The notes below the pieces were generated by a model that had not been told where the DNA came from, did no database searches, and saw only the letters and a list, made by a program, of their open reading frames with translations. A stretch of 64,000 nt of DNA from Panicum virgatum (taxonomy: Eukaryota > Streptophyta > Magnoliopsida > Poales > Poaceae): NCBI RefSeq assembly GCF_016808335.1, contig NC_053142.1, positions 45,923,674-45,987,673 of the forward strand. The letters are read 5' to 3'. The position numbers were made by a program, and so were the translations under genes. Positions 55,684 through 64,000 of this stretch are shown here, in pieces. Numbering within the stretch: position 1 is the stretch's first letter; every line of letters starts with the position of its first letter.

Positions 55684-58668
55684 ATGGATCAAGCGACGAC
55701 ATCGGTTTCCTCACCTCGCAATGGCGGTTAGTCTGTGATCGAATCTTTGTTCTCTGTCAACCTTCAACATCCCTACATACAATTTCTTTTTTCAAAAAGA
55801 GATACATGTGCCTGTGTTGATTGGTTTCTCTTTTCGTTCCTTATTGTGATTTTGAAACGGAACACCAGACAAAACGGAATTGGAGCAACTTTCGTCTGAT
55901 CTACAGGCGCTCAAGAGTCTGTACGGGCTGCTTCACAAGGGTCCTGCAAATGAAAATGTAAGTAATTTTTATGGCTTCACTGGTCACTGCTATTTCTTGT
56001 GAGAACAAGTCAAAGGTATATTTCGTTTTCCAGTAGAAAATAATGTTCAGATACATTTGAAAGGGAGAAGGATTGAAGATTAGGCATGATAAACCGAAGC
56101 AATCGTTCTGATTTCAAAATCTGACTGCAAGGATGTGGGAAACCGAAGAATTTTTTATGTCAAAGTTACATTTTCTGCAGTAGCAAAATGTGCTGGCAAA
56201 TCTGACACATAAAGTTTAATTTGTTCTTACATTGTGCAGTTAGATGAGACATCCAGGGCTCTACTGATGAAGATGCTAGATGATGCTACCCAGCAGACTC
56301 TCCTGAAGCAGGCAAATGTAATTTATTTTCGGGCCAGTAATTGTGAAAAGGCATCATTTGCCCTTCACTTTCTCATTTTGTGTTCTCGGCAAGCGCTGAT
56401 CAGCCGTAAATCATCTGTTTTCAGATACTATCGGGTTCTCTGATGTCTCCTGCACTAGAAAGGAAGCTCTCCATCCGATCAGATCGCCAGACACGCGACG
56501 CCGAGCCACCCACGAGCCTGAGGCCACCGGCGTCGCCCAGCCTCACCAGCCTCCTGGCCGGTGAACGACCCAGCTGGCTTAACCCGCAGTATTCAACTGT
56601 GTCAAGCCGAGCCAGCGGCCACGTTCATGGCGGTCCCCTTGCAGCGGAAGAGCCCGTCCTTGCCCGCCTCGCCACCTACCGCTCGTCGAGGACTACTGCA
56701 TCTGCATTGCTGCCACGACACCGTCCAAGCGGAGAGCAGCGGAATTCCGGCCTCAGCCTCTACCGCTTACCCTTGGCTGCGACGTCGCGGCATGGCACGG
56801 TGACGGGAGGCGTTCAGAACGCCGACCAACGGGACACGGCGCGTCGCACCTCCGGGCGTGGTGACCAGACGACGCTTGAGGCCAGCAACAGTCGTGGCTC
56901 GGAGCAAGCCAGACCCGGCATGGCTGCGACATCGCAGCATGGCACGTTGGCCTGGGATATGACGCATCGCACCTCCGGCCGTGGTGACCAGTCATCGCCG
57001 GAGGGCAGCATCAGCCGCAGCCCTCGCTCCGTGTCGCCGGAGGTGTCTCTGGGTCGGGCAAGGCTGCTCGACCGTAGCACGGTTCGGCACGTGGGAGCGG
57101 AAGGTTTCTCCTCGACGTGTCCTTTGGGAAGACTGGACTCCGGGCTATCCCTGGGCATGGTGTCGCGCCGTGGCTCGGAACGAGCCGGACGCGGCGTGGC
57201 AGCGACGTCGCAGCATGGCACAGTGATCGGAAGCAATCGTCATGCCGAGCAATGGGACAGAACGCGGCGCACCTCCGGCCGTGGTGACCAGTCGTCGACG
57301 GAGGGCAGCAACAACCATCACTCCATGTCGCGGGAGATGTCTCTGGAGTGGAAACGGCCGCAAGGCCGCAGCACGGGTCGGCGCGTGAGAGCGGAGAGCT
57401 CCTCCTCGACACGTCGTTTGGGAAGACTAGACTCCAGGCTGTCCCTTGGCATGGCGTCGCGCCTTGGCTCCGAGCGAGCCGGACGCGGCGTGGCGGCGAC
57501 GTCGCGGCATGGCACGGTGACGGGAAGCAATCGGCACGCCGACCAACGGGACAAGACGCGTCGCGCCTTCGCCCGTGGTGACCAGTCGTCGACGAAGGGC
57601 AGCAGCCAGCGTCGCTCCGTGTCGCGGGGGGGCTCTCTTGGTCGGGCACGGCTGCACGACCGCGCCACGATCCGGCATGCGGGAGCGGAAAGCTCCTCCT
57701 CCACGCGTCCTTTGAGAAGACAAGACTCCAGGTTGTCCTTGGGCAAGGCGTCGCGCCGTGGCTCGGAGCGAGCCATTTGCGCCATGGCTACGCCGAAACA
57801 ATCTTCCTCGAGCAACACGATGGTCACCATACACAGTCGCATCAGGCCGAATCGGGACCCCAAGGAGCACTGCCTGCGCCGAGCTGAAGATGATGATGAT
57901 GAAGAGAGTACTCCGCAGCGACAGAGCACGGACGCCTCCGCTTCCAGCGCGGTCTTGTCAAGGCGCAAACCATGGCGAACGCTGAAACGCGTCGACTCCG
58001 GCAGCATGTACATGAGCAGCCACAACAACTCGTCAGGCTCCGCCATCTCGTATCATTCCACGAGCCCTACGGTGTTGCCGGAGTCGAGCGCTTCTGCTTC
58101 CTACTCACCGCCGCCGCTGTCGCGGCCGGGTATTGCGCCGCCGCCGGTGTCGTGGCAGGGTATTGCCCCGCCGATGTCGTGGCGAGGGATTGCTCCGTCG
58201 TCAGTGCCGTGGCGAGGGATCGTGCCGCCGATGTATGCGCCTCATGTGTCAAGATCGATGAGGAGGCGCCGCCGCCGCCAGGAAGTCCTGGCAAAGCGGG
58301 TGGAGCGGCTGCGGATGCTTAAGAACAAGATCGCCACGGTGTTCCACCACCACTACCACTACGGGCACGACCAGGAGGGTCCGTCATCCAGCCGTGTTCC
58401 TGGCGAACAGCACCACATGTCGCCGTGGAAGTATCTCGGGGGAATGCTCCACCGCACGAAAGGCCAGGATAAGAAGTCCTCCACGAGCCGGGCGGTGGTG
58501 AGCATGCCGGGAAAGAGGCCCGGCGGCAGCGGGAACATGCACGCGTTATTCGACGCGATGCGGCAGCACTTGCGGGCCAAGCGGAAGGCACCGGCAAGCG
58601 TCAATGTGTGGAGGCAGATTGCCAACCGGAGCCCAGTGCAGGCTAAGAAGATGCATTGGTGGCAGTAG
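55684..58668 (+). CDS. Arg/Ser-rich repeat protein of unknown function (four exons, 817 aa)
   Basis: Exons 55684-55726, 55869-55957, 56240-56317 and 56425-58668 join in frame with GT-AG introns. Residues 1-80 form a short helical region (ELEQLSSDLQALKSLYGLL and LDETSRALLMKMLDDATQQTLLKQA) with heptad-like leucines. From about residue 80 the protein is basic and low in complexity, rich in R, S, G and T, and includes three copies of a ~97-100 residue repeat starting near 57041, 57341 and 57632 (SLGRARL.DRST, LGRLDS.LSLGM.SR.GSERAGRGVAATS.HGTV). Then follow a Pro-rich stretch (PPPLSRPGIAPPPVSW repeats), a basic helix (RRRRRRQEVLAKRVERLR), a His-rich patch, and a conserved-looking end, NVWRQIANRSPV. 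I recognise no family. The splice structure, open 2.2-kb exon and end motifs argue that it is real. A nuclear or cytoskeletal disordered protein is a guess. Confidence 0.72.
57041..57780 (+). repeat. In-frame ~297-bp coding tandem repeats
   Basis: Three units with start-to-start distances of about 300 and 291 bp, in frame with the 817-aa protein. A partial related segment (ATS.HGT..., RTSGRGDQ) lies upstream at 56770-57000, so the expansion extends to about five partial copies. Confidence 0.8.
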
Positions 58669-59090
58669 CTTAAGCCACGACACGGCAGGGGAGGGGTGCT
58701 GGCAGGCAGTAAACTACAGCGCCGCATAGGACGTTGAATGACAGTGTAGCTCTAGGGTTTATTTTTCTAGTTGCCATTAGTCCATTACGCAGGCACTACC
58801 CGTGCGGTTCGGGTGCCCATTTTTGTGATCTTTGATTAAGTTTATGTACCACATGTCCATATATGTTCAGCTTAATCAACTAACCACAGCAAGATTCGGT
58901 TTAACCGAACAACAAAATCCAAAAGTAGCTTGTGAGTGTGTCATTGTTAGCGCGGGTGAAGGTTCAAACAACAATAACCTTTCAAAAAAAAAAATCAACA
59001 ATATTAGGTTGCAAAATGAAGCAAAGCACAGGAACGACGGCCTTTGCCATTATCCTTCCCTTTTACCCCATTTCCTCACAAACTATTTCT
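58669..59090. other. 3' flank of the 817-aa gene
   Basis: Probable 3' UTR to about 58760 (GGTTTATTTTTCTAG), then AT-rich DNA with nothing recognised. Confidence 0.45.
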
Positions 59091-59250
59091 ATTGCTTCTG
59101 ACTTCGATCCGTTTTGGTTTTATTTTCAAAAGATGGATCAAGCAAACTACACCGATGCCCTTGTCTTTCTGATGAACGGCTCTTCCGATTTCACCTTCTT
59201 TGTAGTTTCTTGCCTTTTTCCTTTGGAGGAAGGGAGAGATCTTTAATGGA
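59091..59250 (+). pseudogene. Duplicated first exon of the 817-aa gene (fragment)
   Basis: CTTCTGACTTCGAT and AAAAGATGGATCAAGC align with the sequence before and at the start codon of the gene at 55684 (CTTCTGATTCCGAT, AGAAGATGGATCAAGC). After about five codons it diverges, with no splice donor at the matching place. It looks like a partial tandem duplication. Confidence 0.55.
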
Positions 59251-59792
59251 AGATTTTGCTGCATCTATCATTATATTTCCATATGCCACACATTTCTGTA
59301 ACTAGTTTTATGCAAACATGTGACGTGGGACGTTGTGGATATGAACAGGCCTTAAGCCGCTAAAGGATGAACCTTAGTAGATCACTGTTTAACAAAAAGA
59401 GAGTTGATTGCCAGTATACGTTCTAAGTTTTTGTGCACTGAAGTATAACTTGTTAATTCTCATCAGCTCCAAATGATCACTCACAAATCTGCTTTTGTGC
59501 GTAAATTGTTGGAACGTATACTTGTTAAGTCTTCGCTGCGCTACTCCAGGTATGTTCCTGGCCCATCAATAGAAAAGATTCGAATGCTTGTACTCACAGA
59601 GGACTGAAAGCTATGTTTGAGGATACTCTACACCTTTTGTTGTGTCCCTGCAATTAATCTCTTATTGTGCTAAGTCAGTGAAAGTCTTAGAAATCAGCAT
59701 GGCATTGGTGGTCATATTAGTTTTTTTTTTCTTGGCAGTGGAACTTATTCTGGTTTAACATGCTCTGCTTCATAATCTGGAAACTGATACAG

Positions 59793-60776
59793 GAGATCGT
59801 GTCTATCTACCCTTCACTTTCACTTCCAACACTATCACCTGGTGCATCAAACCAAGTTTGCAATGCTCTTGCACTTTTGCAGGTAAGCTTTTCCAACTAA
59901 GGGGATTGGAGCTCAATTTTTTTGGTTGCTGGTTGCTGATACTGTAGAGGGAGCACATTAAAATTATGGAATACCTTTGTTGTTTAACAATTTTTCAACT
60001 TTGTTTGACTATTGCAGTGTGTCGCATCGCACGCTGAGACCAGGATCCTTTTCTTAAATGGACTGATAATGTTGTTTGAATGAACTGATAAATTAATGAT
60101 AAAAATGTTGATTATTAGTCCTATCCTCTGTCTCCATATTGACAAAAAAAAATCATTTCAGCTCATATTCCGCTGTACCTGTACCCGTTTCTGAATACTA
60201 CCAGCAAAACAAGACCTTTTGAGTACTTAAGGCTTACTGGCCTGGGTGTCATTGGTGCAATGGTGCTCTTGTCAAGGTAATTTGTGCTTGGAAGTTTACC
60301 TGAACTAGCGAATCCATTATAATGCCTCTGCCTCCAGCATTAGATAGGTGCGTGCTATATGATAAACAGATCTCATCAGTAAAGATTCATGTTGTTCTCT
60401 TAAGCTGTTATGTAATTAGCACAATATAATGCACAGTTTAACTTCAGGGCTAACCTGAGATGAATCACTAGTACTGGCAGCTTTGTTATTTGTTGCATTG
60501 ACCATTGAGGTTTTTTGTATTGTCAATTTATGATATATAAAACCAATATATTAGTATGAACCGGGATGTTCTCTTCATTTTGCTCAAATACATAGTTATA
60601 TAGTAAATCCTTGCTTGCTCTAAAAGTAACCAATACGTTAATGAGAATGTTCTTTTTTGTGTGTGATAATAATGCAAGTTGATGATACTGAAGTCATTAG
60701 TTTTTTGCTGCAAACTGAAATAATTCCTCTGTGCTTACGAACCATGGAGATGGGCAGTGATGAGCTGTCAAAAACT
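59793..60776 (+). pseudogene. CCR4-NOT subunit 9 (CNOT9/RCD1/CAF40-like) gene fragment with introns
   Basis: Four exon remnants match the armadillo-repeat core of the plant RCD1/CNOT9 family: 59793-59882 ([10 protein letters not shown]...VCNALALLQ), 60018-60060 (CVASHAETRILFLN), 60162-60276 ([24 protein letters not shown]) and 60678-60776 ([20 protein letters not shown]). CNOT9 is a scaffold of the CCR4-NOT mRNA deadenylation complex. Exons before and after these are absent. Exon 2 is followed by GA instead of a GT donor, the acceptor before the last exon reads AA instead of AG, and the third exon has an 8-bp duplication at ATTGGTGCAATGGTGCT that shifts the frame. Retained introns show that it arose by DNA duplication or capture, not retroposition. 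Confidence 0.88.
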
Positions 60777-61923
60777 GTATGTAGCTACCCAACTCATATT
60801 TTTGCAGACGACAAGGTCCAGACCATTTTTTTTCCCACAGGGGTACCAAGCAATTTAATCATCCCAGTAACATTCATATTCTAATATGCCTTTCCTTAAG
60901 GAGCATATTTGGGACATATGAAGTCAAAAAGACAGGAACCATATATCATGTTCATTAAAAATACTACAATATCATGACACTTTGATTCATCTTGCTTCGA
61001 AAAGATCATAGTAATCCTCCCACCTGGATTTCAACCTTTTCAGTTTTGAACCTGGATATCATGTTCCCATACTAAAATGTTTTGGGCTGCATTTTCTTCT
61101 ATTTGTCGGTTTCAGCCTCATCATCGTTCTAGATTTATGATCATGTAAAAAAATACTAGTGTGTGTAAAATCTATACTCAGTTCATATCCATTTTTTAAA
61201 AATAAATTAATTAAACTGAAAAGGAACCACTCCTCATGCATCCATCCGCGTGGCGTGGGCCGGCCTCTGGGAAGTCGGAGGGCCCTCCTCTAAACCAACG
61301 TCCAAACCAATCCAGGTCCTCCTGCGGCGGCGGTGGGGAAAGGTAGGCAGCTATCCTGTTACTTAGATTCTCGAGATGGGAGAATGTCTATCACTTGTGT
61401 TGGTGAAATCAAGCTTTCAAGGAATGTTGTTTTTGTGGAATTAAGTGGACAACTGAAAGTCGGTGTGGTGGCTTCACATGTGGATAACAGATCAAATGTT
61501 GTTGTAAAAGATATGGCTCTATTCACACCTCTCAAGGCCAGCTTTTGCCGCGGTACATATGATCTTGGCTTCGTAAGATGGAAATTGCTGTTGCTTGGTC
61601 TCTTCTTGCAACTTTGGCGGACATGCGCTCTCTATCCATCTTTAAGTCTGACTAATGATACTTCCCCCAAAATGTATCTTTAGTATATTTGTCTTGATAT
61701 GTTCCACCTGGTGATGTTCTCCCGGCAACCTTTGTTATCTATTCTTTATTGCATACTGAAAATAACGCAGTGTTTAAGTTAGGGAACCATATCATGTATG
61801 CAAATTTGGGATGCTATGACTGTTGTATATGACTATTGGGATGCAAACTTGGGAACCATATCATGTACGCCAAACATTGCTCTGGTGAAATCTGACCAAA
61901 ATAAGAGGGTCCTGAGAGCCGCA
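60777..61923. other. Unassigned sequence with one open patch
   Basis: An open plus-strand patch at 61333-61683 (VELSGQLKVGVVASHVDNRS) reads like an exon but matches no family I know. GC-rich DNA at 61236-61340 could be a captured gene 5' end. Confidence 0.35.
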
Positions 61924-62027
61924 ACCTTGGTTTTTTTTAAAGTCCAGAGGCTAAAACCTGTTCAAAGAGACTTCTACCTTGGTTTTTTTTAAAGTCCAGA
62001 GGCTAAAACCTGTTCAAAGAGACTTCA
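61924..62027. repeat. 52-bp tandem duplication
   Basis: ACCTTGGTTTTTTTTAAAG...AGAGACTTC occurs at 61924-61975 and again at 61976-62027, nearly perfect. Confidence 0.9.
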
Positions 62028-62515
62028 TGTGGAATTTAGCGAATACTATTGATAGAGATCTGTATGAACACGTCAAATTCATTTGCCAATGGTCACGAAC
62101 GGGGAAAGATGTCAAACTCATTCGCCAATGGTCAGGAATGGGAAAAGAGATCTTTGGGAGGATATTGATGAGTCTCTACAAATGGAACTCGGTGATTATT
62201 CTGAAAATCGCCAAGTTCGAAGAGTAGACAGTACCACAGCAAATAATGTATGGATTTTAAAATACAATGCACTCCTCACTCCAGATTTATTGTTTGGCAG
62301 CTAAAGTTGGGGGCGTGAAGTTGGAAGATGAAAATGCTGCTGAATCTTGTCATTTGTGATAAAACAGCATAATAGGATTGTTCTTTCCTTGACTGCATAT
62401 GTTGTTTTTGTTCCATGTGTTTTAGCATTGGTAATGACTTGTCCCATATCTGATCTCTAAGAGCTGCTTTAAATTGCACTTTCGTGTTAGCAGAACGTGG
62501 ATATCAATATTAATG
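62028..62515. other. Unassigned sequence
   Basis: A short plus-strand open stretch (about 61979-62227, FMWNLANTIDRDLYEHVKFI) includes a small internal repeat (CAATGGTCACGAACGGG / CAATGGTCAGGAATGGG). Its family is unknown. Confidence 0.35.
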
Positions 62516-62637
62516 TTCAAAATAGCCGGCTATAGCCACTGCTATAGTCTGCTATATCCCGCTATAACTGCTAAATTAAGGGTTATTTAGCCAGCTAAAT
62601 TATATAATTGGTCTTTATTTATTATTAATTTAATATT
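62516..62637. repeat. GCTATAGC-rich repeat fragment
   Basis: Repeated GCTATA/TATAGC words (AATAGCCGGCTATAGCC...CCCGCTATAACTGC...TTAGCCAGCTAAAT) typical of the end of an unidentified DNA transposon. Only one end is visible. Confidence 0.45.
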
Positions 62638-63847
62638 TGTTGAGAAATCGGTGTCTCTAGGTTAACACCGATTCCCGAGAAGTGGTACCAAATTAGTGTG
62701 ACACCACTTCTTCTGCGGTCCCTATAACCACACTGTACCAAAAGACATTCACCTAAACATTAGTATGAGAGACCGACTCTATTTTGAGACTCAAATCTTT
62801 ATTCATTATAGCTTAGTACAACACAAGACTCTTATACACTTTATGTGGTTACCCTATCATAACACTACTACTCTACATGACAATCTTGTTATCTTCTACT
62901 TGAGACCTCTTATGACATAGTATGGCAAGAGAGGAGGGAAGCACCCCTATTTATAGAACTCCGTGGCTCATATGATTTTGTATGTGTCCATTTTATACAC
63001 ACTTTTATAAAGGGAAAATAGGTGTTTTGGTTCCTCAACTTTAATCTGAGGGTCAATTTCATCCCTCAACTTTCAAATAGACCAATATAGTCCCTCAACT
63101 TTTATTTTTGGGTCAAACTCATCATTGTGCTATATTATACTCCATAATAACATGAGATTTATGCAAAAGGTCCTCTTTACTCTTGTCTCCTTCCCCTTCT
63201 AAATTCCTCAACAATTTATTATTACTAAAAAATATTTAGCTAATGTAAGAAAATCAGTATTGTGGCATGAGCATCAACGCATTTATGAGCTAAACAGTAC
63301 AAGTGTTAAATTTGGAACATAGAATTTTATTTATCCATGCATTGCATTGCATTGAGGGCGCATGAAGAGTGTAATTAAGGAGAGGAAGAATAAACCAAAG
63401 GTAAAAATGACTTTTTGCATTTATCTCATGTTACCATGGAGTATAATATCAGCATAAGAACATGTATGACCCTAAAATGAAAATTGAGGGACTATATTGG
63501 TCAATTTGAAAGTTGAGGGACGAATTTGACCCTTACAATAAAGTTGAGAGATCAAAATGACTATTTTGCCTTTTATAAAATATGTAACTCTAGAATTTTT
63601 TTCATGCTTATCTAACCATATAGATATCTAGTTTCTAGAGTATTCCATATTTTACCATGAAGCTTGTGGAATTATAGCCTATTCTGCAGAAACCATATCT
63701 AGAAAATGGGTTTTGAACCATGAGCCATGTGGGTACAGTTTGCTTTCGTTGTGTAGCTGGATTGATTTGTTATGGATTTATTAAGGGAACATATCAAACC
63801 AACTCTTCGTGCAAACCGTGCAAACTTCAATCTGGGCCACCAGATCA
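62638..63847. mobile_element. Possible solo LTR containing a MITE
   Basis: Begins TGTTGAGAAATCGG and may end ...CCAGATCA. ATATT lies on both sides (62633-62637 and 63848-63852). Without the MITE it is about 640 bp. The last base of the right ATATT is also the first base of the next LTR, so the match could be chance. No internal coding DNA. Confidence 0.4.
63012..63570. mobile_element. MULE-type MITE (559 bp)
   Basis: Inverted ends GGGAAAATAGGTGTTTTGGTT and AGATCAAAATGACTATTTTGCC, with a perfect 9-bp duplication TTTTATAAA (63003-63011 and 63571-63579). A long imperfect palindrome runs through ACTTT..AAATAGACCAATATAGTCCCTCAACTT. Confidence 0.88.
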
Positions 63848-63851
63848 ATAT

Positions 63852-64000
63852 TGTCGGTACACTCAGACAGGAGTACCCTCTCCTACAAGACAAGGACGAA
63901 AGCGCTCAGAAGCGGCAACCACAGACCACGGGTCCGGACCCCCGCGGACAGGTCCCGAACCTCCGCGGGCCGGACCTGGGCCTCTACAAGTGGAAGCCAG
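63852..64000. mobile_element. Start of another LTR retrotransposon, cut by the window end
   Basis: TGTCGGTACACTC followed by CGGACCCCCGCGGACAGG-type sequence. This is the style of grass Gypsy LTR ends and shares the TGTCGGT start with the LTR at 4707, but otherwise differs. It cannot be confirmed without the rest. Confidence 0.55.

Noticed and set aside
56753..58046. Long minus-strand frames (up to 242 codons) under the 817-aa gene
   Set aside because: Shadows of a repetitive GC-rich coding exon. They repeat because the exon repeats.

Overview
This is a eukaryotic nuclear window from a grass, most likely a panicoid such as Setaria, Panicum, sorghum or sugarcane. That assignment is inferred from GC-rich 5' gene ends beside AT-rich intergenic DNA, short GT-AG introns, and typical grass Copia and Gypsy elements, MITEs, Helitrons and Ds-like ends. 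No tRNA, rRNA or organelle sequence was seen. Genes are few. Most of the window is transposable-element DNA, and many insertions can be bounded exactly by target-site duplications (TSDs).

Left half (about 0.6-33 kb). Four related units (A 620-2494 and 25555-25690, B 25690-27870, C 28000-30290, D 31010-33080) form a decayed tandem array. Three of them (A, B, C) keep pieces of the C-terminal half of a 2-oxoglutarate/Fe(II) dioxygenase, with the catalytic HxD residues lost where visible. A minus-oriented, apparently non-coding Copia-type LTR element (2495-25554, TSD ACTGA) split A from B. Inside it sits a minus-oriented, 5'-truncated Gypsy element (4707-about 22076) with gag, protease, RT, RNase H and integrase, and with an extra spliced gene on the opposite strand. 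Inside that sits a 3.8-kb solo LTR (6586-10355, TSD GGCCT). A non-autonomous Helitron (31120-31945) interrupts unit D.

Middle (33-51.5 kb). A LINE-type insertion with an internal minisatellite and two MITEs precede and flank a two-exon defensin-like gene (35495-35849, minus). Next come two paralogous four-exon EF-hand-type membrane protein genes on the minus strand. The first (37589-45081) has a 6.4-kb Copia element in intron 1, itself carrying a Ds-like hAT insertion, and a LINE (with a nested SINE) 248 bp upstream of its ATG. The second (50499-51410) is compact, but its EF loop has lost the calcium ligands. The genes are separated by the LINE, a MULE-type MITE and a MITE-in-MITE pair.

Right end (51.7-64 kb). 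A four-exon plus-strand gene (55684-58668, 817 aa) encodes an unrecognised arginine/serine-rich protein with three ~98-residue repeats. Its putative promoter or 5' UTR lies near 51.84 kb, and a hAT-like element carrying a GC-rich segment lies between. Downstream are a duplicated copy of its first exon and an intron-containing, broken fragment of a CCR4-NOT subunit 9 (RCD1/CAF40) gene. The window ends in a possible solo LTR holding a MITE, followed by the start of another LTR element at 63852.

The probable functional host genes are the defensin-like gene, the two EF-hand-type genes and the 817-aa gene. Nothing visible links them in a shared pathway.
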